From NCBI RefSeq assembly GCF_008704495.1, contig NZ_CP023699.1:6882001-6946000 (forward strand): DNA of 64,000 bases, given 5' to 3'. Origin of the DNA: Streptomyces kanamyceticus. Lineage in GTDB: Bacteria; Actinomycetota; Actinomycetes; Streptomycetales; Streptomycetaceae. This document shows, in pieces, positions 52,154 to 60,173 of this stretch. Below the pieces are notes generated by a model that searched no databases, was not told the origin of the DNA, and was given only the letters and a program-made list of their open reading frames with translations. The position numbers and the translations under genes are program-made. Within the stretch, counting starts at the first letter, position 1. Each line of letters begins with the position of its first letter.

Positions 52154-52831
52154 ATGGACTACTGCCACCCGTGCCGCAGGCACCTCAACGGCGCCCTCGC
52201 CTGCCCGGGCTGCGGGACGCCCGCCGAAGCGTGCCGGGAGTACGCGGAGTCCGTCGCGGTGCGGGAGGAGCCCGCGGATCACGACGACGCGTACGACGAG
52301 GAGTCCCCGCGTGCGCGGGGCCGCGGCCGGGGCCGAAGGGTGCATCGGCGCAGGCGCCGCAAGGTCCTGCTGATCACCGCGGGGCTCGCGCTCGCCGCGG
52401 GCGGTCTCAGCCTGGCGGAACTGGGTACGGAAGGGTCCGCTGACGAGCCCGCGGCGGCGTCCGCGCCGGACGAGGAGCCTTCGCGGTCGCCCTCCGCGGA
52501 GGGGGGTGCCTCTGGCGGTACGACGCCGGTGGGCCCGTCGGCGTCGGCGTCGCCCTCTGCCTCCTCGCCGACTTCCTCTTCCTCCTCCGCTTCCGCTTCC
52601 GAGCGGCGGGCGAAGGATGCGCGGGAGCCCTCCGCTCGGCGGACGGCGTCGGGGAAGCCCGGTGACGACGGCCCCGGTGCGACCACCCCGGCCGAGTCCT
52701 CCCCGCCGGACGACCCCCGGCCCTCGACCCACCCGACCTCACCCCCGGCCACCTCGGCCCCCGACCCGACGGGGCCCCCGGAGCCGTCCCCATCGGAGAC
52801 GTGTGACCGGTTCTTGTGGTGGTGCGCATAG
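52154..52831 (+). CDS. SCO2400-family protein
   Basis: A 225-residue protein of a Streptomyces-specific family. An N-terminal zinc-ribbon-like CxxC pair (C4, C7, C17, C20 in YCHPCRR and ACPGCG) is followed by an Arg-rich stretch. One membrane helix (VLLITAGLALAAGG) and a long Ser/Pro/Thr/Ala-rich tail follow, ending ETCDRFLWWCA with two more cysteines. The arrangement suggests a cytoplasmic metal-binding head and an extracytoplasmic stalk. Function is unknown. The family name is from memory. Confidence 0.7.
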   Translation: MDYCHPCRRHLNGALACPGCGTPAEACREYAESVAVREEPADHDDAYDEESPRARGRGRGRRVHRRRRRKVLLITAGLALAAGGLSLAELGTEGSADEPAAASAPDEEPSRSPSAEGGASGGTTPVGPSASASPSASSPTSSSSSASASERRAKDAREPSARRTASGKPGDDGPGATTPAESSPPDDPRPSTHPTSPPATSAPDPTGPPEPSPSETCDRFLWWCA

Positions 52832-52893
52832 CCGCTGGCTGAGTCGACCGCGCCCATGTCACCGGCACGGCATCCGCATGCCCTACGGGGTTT

Positions 52894-52913
52894 CGCGCAG
52901 TTCCCCGCGCCCC
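52894..52913 (-). repeat. Intergenic 20-bp repeat (copy 4, inverted)
   Basis: An exact reverse-complement copy of ggggcgcggggaactgcgcg, 62 bp past the SCO2400-family stop. Confidence 0.9.
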
Positions 52914-52963
52914 TGATCGGGCGCCCTCCGCAGTGGCACGCCCGCGGGCGCATCGTGGTTGCT

Positions 52964-53018
52964 CGCGCAGTTCCCCGCGCCCCTAGCGGGCCCCGTCAGG
53001 GGCGCGGGGAACTGCGCG
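52964..53018. terminator. Long hairpin made of two inverted 20-bp repeat copies (copies 5 and 6)
   Basis: Perfect 21-bp arms (52964-52984 and 52998-53018) surround a 13-base loop (agcgggccccgtc region). Each arm contains one exact copy of the intergenic 20-mer. Placed between two convergent genes, it should act as a strong bidirectional transcription barrier. Confidence 0.8.
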
Positions 53019-53066
53019 AAACCCCGGGTAGCCCGTACCTGACGGGTGCAGGGAGCCAGGATTCAA

Positions 53067-53086
53067 GGGGCGCGGGGAACTGCGCG
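53067..53086 (+). repeat. Intergenic 20-bp repeat (copy 7)
   Basis: An exact copy of the 20-mer, 54 bp from the MarR stop codon. Confidence 0.9.
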
Positions 53087-53139
53087 ACCAGCCCCGCAGG
53101 GCACGAGCCTGACGTGCAGACCCACCCCGGAGCGGACCC

Positions 53140-53616
53140 TCACGCCGCCCCCTCCCCGAGCATCCTCCGCAAAAGCCCCCGCAGAGAAACCCGCTCCTCG
53201 CGAGAAAGCTCAGCCAACGGCTCACGCGCGAAGTTCAACGAGTCCCGAAGCCCCCGGGCGACCCGGACCCCCTCCTCCGTCGGCGCCGCCAGCTTCACGC
53301 GCCGGTCGGCCGGGTCGGGGCGCCGTTCGACGAGGCCGCGCGCCTCCAGGCGGTCGATGATCCCCGTGATGTTGGACGGCTCGCACTTCAGCTTCTGGGC
53401 TATCCGCCGCATCGGCATCGGCTCGATGGAGAGCAGACCGAGCACGCGGGCCTGCGCCCCGGTCAGCGAGTGCTCGCCCGCCGCCGCCTCGTACTCCTCG
53501 TAGTAGCGCGCCACGACCGTGCCGATCAGCTCGACGACCTCAAGCGTCAGCGGGTCGGTACGGGGCGAGGGCGAGGGCGAGGGCGAAGGGGAGGACGGGG
53601 AGCTGCTGGTGGCCAT
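53140..53616 (-). CDS. MarR-family transcriptional regulator
   Basis: A 158-residue MarR protein. A Ser/Pro repeat tail (residues 1-20) encoded by a 6-bp repeat precedes the dimer and winged-helix regions. Recognition-helix text is MRRIAQKLKCEPSNITGIID, and the wing is VERRPDPADRRVKLAAPTEEG with the conserved D-x-R motif. It lacks the N-terminal reactive Cys of OhrR, so a peroxide sensor is unlikely despite the Ohr gene nearby. It probably represses the divergent NADP-dependent oxidoreductase and itself. ATG 53616 is used; GTG two codons upstream is possible. Confidence 0.85.
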   Translation of the reverse strand: MATSSSPSSPSPSPSPSPRTDPLTLEVVELIGTVVARYYEEYEAAAGEHSLTGAQARVLGLLSIEPMPMRRIAQKLKCEPSNITGIIDRLEARGLVERRPDPADRRVKLAAPTEEGVRVARGLRDSLNFAREPLAELSREERVSLRGLLRRMLGEGAA

Positions 53617-53671
53617 GGTCACCAGGCTACCCGTTTACTTGACATCATGAAATATCCAGGCGCATGGTTGT

Positions 53672-53684
53672 TTCAGTACCTGAA
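53672..53684. promoter_or_regulatory. Candidate MarR operator
   Basis: TTCAGTACCTGAA, 5-bp arms around TAC, centred in the 111-bp divergent spacer between the MarR and oxidoreductase genes. A TTGACA -35-like hexamer lies at 53639-53644. The spacer is markedly AT-richer than its surroundings. Confidence 0.5.
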
Positions 53685-53727
53685 GCATTTCTGCGCATCA
53701 AGCGTTTACCTGGAGGACGCCCCCCCC

Positions 53728-54759
53728 ATGTCCGTCACCCCCGAGCAGCTCCCCTCCGTAAGCCGCGAATGGCACCTCGTGCGCCGCCCGAGCGGCTGGC
53801 CCGTGCCGGAGGACTTCGCGCTGCGCGAGGTCCCCGTGACCGCCCCCGCCGAGGGCCGCGTCCTGGTCCGCAACCTGCACTTCTCCGTGGACCCGTACAT
53901 GCGGGGCCGGATGAACGACGTGAAGTCGTACGTCCCGCCGTTCCAGCTCGACCACCCGATGGAGGGCGGCGCGGTCGGCGAGGTCATCGCCTCCAATGCC
54001 GAGGGCTTCGCGGTCGGCGATCACGTCCTGCACTTCGCGGGCTGGCGCGAGTACGCCGCCGTCCCCGCGCGGCACGCCACGAAGGTGGACGCGCAGGCCG
54101 CGCCGCTCTCCGCGTACCTCGGCGTACTCGGCATGACGGGCCTGACCGCGTACGCGGGCCTGTTCGACGTCGCCTCCTTCAAGGAGGGCGACTCCGTCTT
54201 CGTCTCCGGCGCCGCCGGTGCCGTCGGCAGCCAGGTCGGCCAGCTCGCCAAGCTGAAGGGCGCCTCGCGCGTCATCGGCTCGGCGGGTTCGGACGAGAAG
54301 GTGAAGCTGCTCGTCGAGGAGTACGGCTTCGACGCGGCCTTCAACTACAAGGACGCCAAGCCGGTCGTCGAGCAGCTCAAGGAGGCCGCCCCCGACGGCG
54401 TCGACGTCTACTTCGACAACGTCGGCGGCGAGCACCTGGAGGCCGCGATCAGCCGCATGAACGTGCACGGCCGCGCCACCATCTGCGGCATGATCGCCGG
54501 TTACAACGACACCGAGCCGACCCCGGGCCCGCGCAACCTCGCCATGGTCATCGGCAAGCGCCTGCGGCTGCAGGGCATGCTCGTGGGCGACCACGAGGCG
54601 CTGCAGCCCGAGTTCGTGCGCGAGGTCGGCGCGTGGGTGCGCTCCGGTGAGCTCAAGTACCGCGAGACGGTCGTCGAGGGCGTGGAGAACGGCGTGGAGG
54701 CGTTCCTCGGCATGCTCCGCGGTGAGAACACCGGAAAGATGATCGTCTCCCTCGCCTGA
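53728..54759 (+). CDS. NADP-dependent medium-chain oxidoreductase
   Basis: A 343-residue zinc-independent MDR protein of the leukotriene B4 dehydrogenase/CurA group. The cofactor-binding fold has VFVSGAAGAVGSQVGQLAKL and the NADPH-specific region downstream; FDNVGGEHLEAAI and GRATICGMIAGYN are typical. Family members reduce activated alkenes such as reactive alpha,beta-unsaturated carbonyls. Its promoter is shared with the MarR gene, so it probably answers to an electrophile or quinone-type effector. GGAGG lies 11 bp before the ATG; upstream extension is not coding. Confidence 0.9.
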   Translation: MSVTPEQLPSVSREWHLVRRPSGWPVPEDFALREVPVTAPAEGRVLVRNLHFSVDPYMRGRMNDVKSYVPPFQLDHPMEGGAVGEVIASNAEGFAVGDHVLHFAGWREYAAVPARHATKVDAQAAPLSAYLGVLGMTGLTAYAGLFDVASFKEGDSVFVSGAAGAVGSQVGQLAKLKGASRVIGSAGSDEKVKLLVEEYGFDAAFNYKDAKPVVEQLKEAAPDGVDVYFDNVGGEHLEAAISRMNVHGRATICGMIAGYNDTEPTPGPRNLAMVIGKRLRLQGMLVGDHEALQPEFVREVGAWVRSGELKYRETVVEGVENGVEAFLGMLRGENTGKMIVSLA

Positions 54760-54819
54760 GGCGCCGCTGTTGGTTGGCGGGCACCCAGGGGCGCTCTTCC
54801 GGTATCCGATAACCTAATT

Positions 54820-54838
54820 CCACAAGCCGTGGTTGTGG
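54820..54838. promoter_or_regulatory. Inverted repeat upstream of ohr
   Basis: CCACAA-N7-TTGTGG lies 38 bp before the ohr start and next to the AT-rich tatccgataacctaat, a likely promoter. It is a candidate operator for a peroxide-sensing repressor of the OhrR type encoded elsewhere. Confidence 0.45.
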
Positions 54839-54876
54839 GCGCGCACCACGTCACATCTCAGGAGGAACAGGCACTT

Positions 54877-55305
54877 ATGTCCATCCAGAAGATCGACGTC
54901 AAGTACACCGCCGTCGCCACCGCGGAGAACGGCCGCGACGGCCGGGTGGCCAGCGACGACGGCAAGCTCGACGTCGTCGTGAACCCCCCGAAGGAGATGG
55001 GCGGCAGCGGCGCGGGCACCAACCCCGAGCAGCTCTTCGCGGCGGGCTACAGCGCCTGCTTCCAGGGCGCCCTCGGCGTGGTCGCCCGCAAGGAGAACGC
55101 CGACATCTCCGGTTCGACCGTGACCGCCAAGGTCGGCATCGGCCAGAACGAGGCCGGTGGCTTCGGCCTGGAGGTCGTGATCACCGCCGCCATCCCGAAC
55201 GTGGACGCGGCCACCGCGCAGTCCCTCGTCGAGAAGGCGCACCAGGTGTGCCCGTACTCGAACGCCACGCGCGGCAACATCAAGGTCGAGGTCTCGGCCG
55301 CCTGA
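54877..55305 (+). CDS. ohr: Organic hydroperoxide resistance protein
   Basis: A 142-residue Ohr/OsmC thiol peroxidase that reduces organic hydroperoxides. The two catalytic cysteines are C61 (AAGYSACFQGAL) and C125 (HQVCPYSNATRGN). E51 in NPEQLF is the conserved acidic partner. The length and both motifs place it in the Ohr rather than the OsmC branch. A perfect ribosome-binding site (AGGAGG) precedes ATG 54877. The gene is monocistronic, closed by a 20-bp stem terminator. Confidence 0.95.
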   Translation: MSIQKIDVKYTAVATAENGRDGRVASDDGKLDVVVNPPKEMGGSGAGTNPEQLFAAGYSACFQGALGVVARKENADISGSTVTAKVGIGQNEAGGFGLEVVITAAIPNVDAATAQSLVEKAHQVCPYSNATRGNIKVEVSAA

Positions 55306-55322
55306 CCTCGTCGGTCGCCCGT

Positions 55323-55366
55323 ACGACGGAGGGCCGCACCCCGGCGGGGGTGCGGCCCTCCGTCGT
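55323..55366. terminator. Bidirectional terminator between ohr and serine hydrolase genes
   Basis: A perfect 20-bp stem (acgacggagggccgcacccc, 55323-55342, with its complement at 55347-55366) and a 4-base loop lie between two convergent genes, 17 bp after the ohr stop. Confidence 0.88.
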
Positions 55367-55378
55367 GGACCGGAAGGG

Positions 55379-56539
55379 TCAGCCCGTCGCGAGCGCCGCC
55401 TCGTGCACCGCGCGCGCGAGCCGCTCGTTCTCCGCCGCGGGGCCGCCGGGGAACGCGAACCGTCGCCGCGTGTAGCCGTACGCGAGGGAGGCGCGCGGAT
55501 CCGCGAACGCCTGCGAGCCGCCCGCGCCGCTGTGCCCGATGGAGCCCGCGCCGAGGAACGGGTACCAGACGTCCGACGTGGCCTGGAAGCCGACCGCGAA
55601 CGCCTTGTGGGTCCGTGCCACCAGGTCGTACCCGATCGACTGGATCTGCCCGAACGCGCCGAGGGTGTCGGGCCTCAGGAGCGCCTCGCGCCCGCCGATG
55701 CCGGTGGTCGCCGCCGCGTACATCCCCGCGAGGCCGCGCGCGGAGGCCACGCCACCGGCCGACGCGGGGCCCTTGGCGCGCAGGAGGCGGGAGTTGGGCA
55801 GTGCCTCCAGGTCGGTGGGGTGCGCCGCGTTGCGGTTGAAGGCGATCGAGGCGAGGCTGTGCGGCCCGGTCGGCTGCGCCGCGATGAGTGCCTTCTGTTC
55901 GGGCGTCGGGTCCATCGGCAGGACGGAGTGGAAGCGGTCCTCGTGCTCCTCGGGCAGGCCCAGGAAGAAGTCGAGCCCGAACGGGGCGCGCACCCGCTCC
56001 TCGTACAGCTCCTGGAGTGTCCGCCCGGTGGCGCGGAACACCACCTCGCCGGCGAGCGCCCCGATGGAGAGCGCGTGGTAGCCGAACGCGCTGCCGGGGC
56101 GCCAGAACGGGCGCTGCGCGGCCAGGCGCGCGGCGATCGCCCGGTCGTCGGCGAACTCCTCGGGCGAGAACCCGGAGTCGGCGCCCACGACGCCCGCGCG
56201 GTGCGCGAGCAGCTCCCGCAGGGTGACGGCGCCCTTGCCCTCGGCGGCGAACTCCGGCCAGTAGTGGGCGACTTCGCGGTCCAGATCGAGCACGCCGTCC
56301 TGGACGAGCAGGGCGACGACGAGGTGGGCCGCGCCCTTGGTGGAGGAGTACACCCCGTAGAGCGTGTCGGCGTCCGTGTCGGGCCCGACCCACAGGTCGA
56401 CGACCTGGCGGCCCTTGACGTAGGCGGACAGCTGGCCCGCGTAGTGCGGTTCCTCGCTCGCGAGGACTGCGGTGAACTCGTCGCGCACGGCCTCGTATCC
56501 GTCGGCGACGGTGCCCCGCACTCGGATCTCACGGGTCAT
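55379..56539 (-). CDS. Serine hydrolase, beta-lactamase/EstB family
   Basis: A 386-residue class C-like serine hydrolase without a signal peptide. Catalytic S65-x-x-K68 is in VYSSTKG, Y154 is in FGYHALSIG, and the third motif appears as GHSGAGGSQAF. The HALS form of the second motif is typical of EstB-type esterases and lipases rather than secreted beta-lactamases. It may hydrolyse an ester or lactone in the cytoplasm. The ATG at 56539 has GGAGG 8 bp upstream; a second ATG 15 bp upstream is less favoured. Confidence 0.85.
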   Translation of the reverse strand: MTREIRVRGTVADGYEAVRDEFTAVLASEEPHYAGQLSAYVKGRQVVDLWVGPDTDADTLYGVYSSTKGAAHLVVALLVQDGVLDLDREVAHYWPEFAAEGKGAVTLRELLAHRAGVVGADSGFSPEEFADDRAIAARLAAQRPFWRPGSAFGYHALSIGALAGEVVFRATGRTLQELYEERVRAPFGLDFFLGLPEEHEDRFHSVLPMDPTPEQKALIAAQPTGPHSLASIAFNRNAAHPTDLEALPNSRLLRAKGPASAGGVASARGLAGMYAAATTGIGGREALLRPDTLGAFGQIQSIGYDLVARTHKAFAVGFQATSDVWYPFLGAGSIGHSGAGGSQAFADPRASLAYGYTRRRFAFPGGPAAENERLARAVHEAALATG

Positions 56540-56617
56540 GGTGATGGCCTCCAAGGCGCGGCGGATGATCTGTACCCGGTCAACCGCCGCGCCCCCGAGG
56601 GTATTTCCTGGCGTCCG

Positions 56618-59218
56618 TCAGCCGACCGCCAGCAGCGCCCTTCCGACCTGTGGGAACACTCCCTTGGGGTGGTCGCGGAAGAGCGGTTCGGTGCCGAAGA
56701 GGACCACGTCGGTGCGGCCCGCGGTCCCGCTGATCACCGAGGCCCGGCCCGCGGCGGCCGCGGGGCCTCCGGTGCCGTCGTCGGTGGCCCGCCAGTGCCC
56801 GGACACCAGCGGGTTCCCCGTGCCGTACTTCTGCTCCACGCGCACCGTGGTGCCGAGGTCGGTGAACCACATCGGCGCGTAGACGAAGCTGTGCCCCGGT
56901 GCGTCACCGGTGATCGCCCCGCCCGAATTGCTCACCCGCACCACGCCGTTGGCGTCGCCGTTGCCCGCCACGGGCTTGGCGGCGAGCAGCTTCGCGTCGG
57001 CGTTGAGCGCGGCGCCGGTCTCACCGCGGCCGACCAGACCGCCGCCCTGGGCGAGGAACCGGTCGAGCCCCGCCTTCGCCGAGGCGTTCAGCTCACCGCG
57101 GTCGAGCCCGGCCGAGACGAACAGGACGTCCGCCCGGCTCCAGTCGAAACCGGAGTTGAGCACGGCGTTCGACACCGGCACCACGTCGAAGTTCATCTCC
57201 CGCAGCGCGAACAGCTCGCCCGGTGTGACGGCCGCGGCGACCCGGGTGCGGTGCAGCGCGGCGCCGCCCTCGGCCTTGGTGGCGTCGAAGGGCACGTCGT
57301 ACGTCTTGGCGGCGGCGGTCGCGGCACGGCGCGCGGACGACGGCAGGACGGCGTTGCCTTCGCGGTCGCGGCGCGCCGAAACGCCCTGTGCGAGGAGGGA
57401 GTTGAGCGCGGCGATCTCGCGCGGGTCGTCGAGCCGCAGGCGCAGGTTGCCGCGCGGGGCCACCTGGCCGACGCGGGACGCGGCGTGCACCGGACGCGCG
57501 CGCACGCCGTCCAGGTCGCCGCCCTTGACCGCGTCCACGCTCGCGCCCCACAGGCGTCCCAGGCTCCAACCCGAGATGTCGTACATGGTCGACACCTTGT
57601 CGCTGATGTCCCTGCCGTCGGCCAGCATCACGTTCGCCAGGCCGCGCTTGGGCTGGTGCATGTCGACGACGTACGAGCCCTTCGCGTACGTACGGCCGCC
57701 GAGCCGGAAGGAGTGCTTCGCGCGCTCCACGCGGACGTCGTTGGCGAGCAGGTGGTCCACCAGGCGCGCGGCGGCCGTCGCCGAGCTCCCCCGCTGCCGA
57801 AAGCGCGGGGGGACCCCCTGCCCGCGGCCCGCCGCCGGGATCACGTACGCGCGCGGGAACTCGGTCGTGTAGACGTCCTCAGGGCCGATCCCGGGCACTC
57901 CCGGCACGGTCTCCTCCGACACCGGCACCTGCTTGGCGCCCGTCGCGCCCCGCCGGAAGACCTCGATCTGGTCGGCGATCACCGAACGGCGGTGCGCGGC
58001 CGTGTAGTCGAGGGTGGCGCGCATGGCCGCGCCCGCGATGTCCACGTTGATGGCGGCCCTGCGCCGCAGCTCGGCGACCGGCTGGGTGTCGTACTCCTCG
58101 TTGTTCACCTGCATCGGGAACTCGATGGTGTGCGTGGCGACCGCGCCGTGGAAGGGCATGTACTGCGGGGTGAAGATCGGCGGCCAGTCGTCCCAGCCCT
58201 CCTGCTGGTCGCGGAAGGGGATGACGGGCGGCTTCACGCCGTCCTTCTCCTCGGTGTAGCCGAGGCCCTTGATGGCGGCCTCCATGCCGAGGGCGTTGGC
58301 GTAGGAATTCTTCAGGAAGAGGTCGTACTCGTAGTTCTCGCCGTGCGGGGGAGTGGTCGGCTCGATCAGCGTGCCGTTCACGTACCCGTGCAGGTCGATC
58401 ATGACGGCGGGCTGCTTGGCGATGGCGATCTGTCGGACCGCGCGGGCCTCGGGCTGCGATGCGGTGATGAAGTCGCGGTTGAGGTCGAAGCCGTTGGCGT
58501 TGGCGCGGGTGCCCGCTATGCGCCCGTCGGGGTTGGTGGTGATGTTGAAGTAGAGGCGGTTGTGCGCGAGGAGGTCCTTGCTCTTCGCGTCCTTCGCCTT
58601 CGCGAGCTTCCCGATGAGCTTCAGGGCCGCGTCGGTGCCCTCCCACTCGTTGCCGTGGATGTTGTTGTTGATGAAGACCGGCGTCTTGTACCCGGACTTG
58701 ATCGCCTTGTCCTTGGCCGCCGCGGCGGGGGAGTCCTCGATGCGCTCGCGCATCCGCTCCTGGCGGGCGCTCTCGCGCGCGGACTCGGGCGCGGTGACGG
58801 TCACGAGGTAGAGCTGGTGCCCACCGGCGGAGCGGCCCGCGATCTCCACGCTCACGCGGTCGCCGACGCGCTGCAGGGCGTTCAGCTTCGGGGCTATGCC
58901 GTGGTACGGCGTCAGCCCCAGTTTTATCGACTTGTCGGCCGGATTCTCCGGCGGCGGATCGAGCTTGCGCACACGGGGATAACCGCGCCCCCTGTCGCCG
59001 GTGAGCTCCGGGGCCCCGGCCTCGGCGAGGGCGCGCTCCGCGGCCGCCTCCGGGGCCTTGGCCGCCCGGTCCGGCCCCAGCGGCGAACCCTCGCGGGTGA
59101 CCGGGCGCGGTGTCGGATCCGCGGTCGCGCTGCCCGGGGCGAGCGCGGTGAACAGCAGCGCGCCCGCGGTGGCGGCGGCGGTGACCAGAACGGGTCTGGA
59201 TGGCCGGGACATACCCAT
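56618..59218 (-). CDS. Secreted M14-family zinc metallocarboxypeptidase
   Basis: An 866-residue exported peptidase. A signal peptide (VLVTAAATAGALLFTALAPG) precedes an M14 domain with zinc ligands H188 and E191 in NNNIHGNEWEG. The third His is likely in VMIDLHGYVNGT. Substrate-binding NITTNPDGRIAGTRAN and the catalytic Glu region ATHTIEFPMQV are also visible. About 350 further residues follow with no recognised domain (possibly beta-rich, ending FGTEPLFRDHPKGV). Such proteins trim C-terminal residues of extracellular peptides. ATG 59218 has GGAGG 5-6 bp upstream; an ATG two codons later is also possible. Confidence 0.88.
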   Translation of the reverse strand: MGMSRPSRPVLVTAAATAGALLFTALAPGSATADPTPRPVTREGSPLGPDRAAKAPEAAAERALAEAGAPELTGDRGRGYPRVRKLDPPPENPADKSIKLGLTPYHGIAPKLNALQRVGDRVSVEIAGRSAGGHQLYLVTVTAPESARESARQERMRERIEDSPAAAAKDKAIKSGYKTPVFINNNIHGNEWEGTDAALKLIGKLAKAKDAKSKDLLAHNRLYFNITTNPDGRIAGTRANANGFDLNRDFITASQPEARAVRQIAIAKQPAVMIDLHGYVNGTLIEPTTPPHGENYEYDLFLKNSYANALGMEAAIKGLGYTEEKDGVKPPVIPFRDQQEGWDDWPPIFTPQYMPFHGAVATHTIEFPMQVNNEEYDTQPVAELRRRAAINVDIAGAAMRATLDYTAAHRRSVIADQIEVFRRGATGAKQVPVSEETVPGVPGIGPEDVYTTEFPRAYVIPAAGRGQGVPPRFRQRGSSATAAARLVDHLLANDVRVERAKHSFRLGGRTYAKGSYVVDMHQPKRGLANVMLADGRDISDKVSTMYDISGWSLGRLWGASVDAVKGGDLDGVRARPVHAASRVGQVAPRGNLRLRLDDPREIAALNSLLAQGVSARRDREGNAVLPSSARRAATAAAKTYDVPFDATKAEGGAALHRTRVAAAVTPGELFALREMNFDVVPVSNAVLNSGFDWSRADVLFVSAGLDRGELNASAKAGLDRFLAQGGGLVGRGETGAALNADAKLLAAKPVAGNGDANGVVRVSNSGGAITGDAPGHSFVYAPMWFTDLGTTVRVEQKYGTGNPLVSGHWRATDDGTGGPAAAAGRASVISGTAGRTDVVLFGTEPLFRDHPKGVFPQVGRALLAVG

Positions 59219-59357
59219 ATGTACCTCCGGGAGATCGTTAAGCGAGGTCTTACCGGTTCAACTCCCGGACAACAAGGGGGCGTTGCGCCCCAGCCGTGAC
59301 AGACCTGGCACACAGCGGCGCGCGAACCCCCGGCGACCTGCGGCTAAGGTGTGCCGC

Positions 59358-60173
59358 ATGCGCGATCTGGGTGTGGGCTTCGGCTACTTGATGAAGGGGC
59401 AGCGCTGGGTCGCCCAGCACGGCAAGCAGTACGGATGGGGGCTGCTGCCCGGCCTCATCACGCTCGTCCTCTACGCGGCCGCGCTCGTCTCGCTCGCCCT
59501 GTGGGGCGTCGATCTCGTCGGCTGGGCCACGCCCTTCGCCGACGACTGGTCCTCGCCCTGGCTCGGCCTCTTCCGCGGCTTCCTGACGGCGCTCCTCTTC
59601 GCCCTCGCGCTACTGCTCTCCGTCATCACCTTCACCGCGGTGACGCTGCTCATCGGAGAGCCCTTCTACGAGTCGCTGTCCGAGCAGGTCGACATCTCCG
59701 AGTGCGGCCACGCCCCCGAGTCGGGCCTGCCGCTCTGGCGCGACCTGTGGATCTCGGCGCGGGACAGCCTGCGCATCGTCGTACGGGCGATGCTCTGGGG
59801 CGTCCTGCTCTTCGCGCTCGGCTTCATCCCGGTCGTCGGCCAGACCGTGGTCCCGGTGATCGGCTTCGGTGTGACCGGCTTCTTCCTCGTCGAGGAGCTC
59901 AGCGCGGTCGCGATGCAGCGCCGCGGCATCCAACTCCGTGAGCGCCTGGCCCTGTTGCGCGGCCGCAAGCAGCTCGCCTGGGGCTTCGGGACGCCGCTCG
60001 CCGTCGCCTTCCTGGTGCCGTTCGTCGCGGTGTTCCTGATGCCGGGCGCGGTCGCGGGAGCGACGCTGATGGCACGGGACCTGCTGGGCGAGAACGACAC
60101 GGAAGGCGACGGCTCACCTGCCGCCGCCGGTCAAGACGACGAGACGGCCGCCCCGAGGATCCCCCGCACCTGA
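59358..60173 (+). CDS. EI24/CysZ-like membrane protein
   Basis: A 271-residue membrane protein with four to five hydrophobic segments (for example LLPGLITLVLYAAALVSLAL). It includes the family-specific EPFYESLSEQVD and LGFIPVVGQTVVPVIGFG. This is the EI24 domain shared with CysZ, a sulfate transporter in proteobacteria. In actinobacteria the function is not settled. AAGG lies 8 bp before ATG 59358. Its last 43 coding bases overlap the end of the C15-like gene on the other strand. Confidence 0.82.
   Translation: MRDLGVGFGYLMKGQRWVAQHGKQYGWGLLPGLITLVLYAAALVSLALWGVDLVGWATPFADDWSSPWLGLFRGFLTALLFALALLLSVITFTAVTLLIGEPFYESLSEQVDISECGHAPESGLPLWRDLWISARDSLRIVVRAMLWGVLLFALGFIPVVGQTVVPVIGFGVTGFFLVEELSAVAMQRRGIQLRERLALLRGRKQLAWGFGTPLAVAFLVPFVAVFLMPGAVAGATLMARDLLGENDTEGDGSPAAAGQDDETAAPRIPRT

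Larger units (their letters stand above)
52832..53139. other. Repeat-rich gap between convergent genes
   Basis: A 308-bp gap between the converging SCO2400-family and MarR genes. It is dominated by four copies of the intergenic 20-mer, two of them forming a long hairpin. I see no coding sequence. Confidence 0.8.

Noticed and set aside
53140..55305. MarR gene as the OhrR regulator of ohr
   Set aside because: The protein lacks the N-terminal reactive Cys of OhrR, and an oxidoreductase gene separates it from ohr and is divergent to it.
55403..59299. Plus-strand frame of 1298 codons opposite the serine hydrolase and M14 peptidase genes
   Set aside because: It is a long antisense frame produced by high GC. 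The minus-strand genes have catalytic motifs, signal peptide and ribosome-binding sites.
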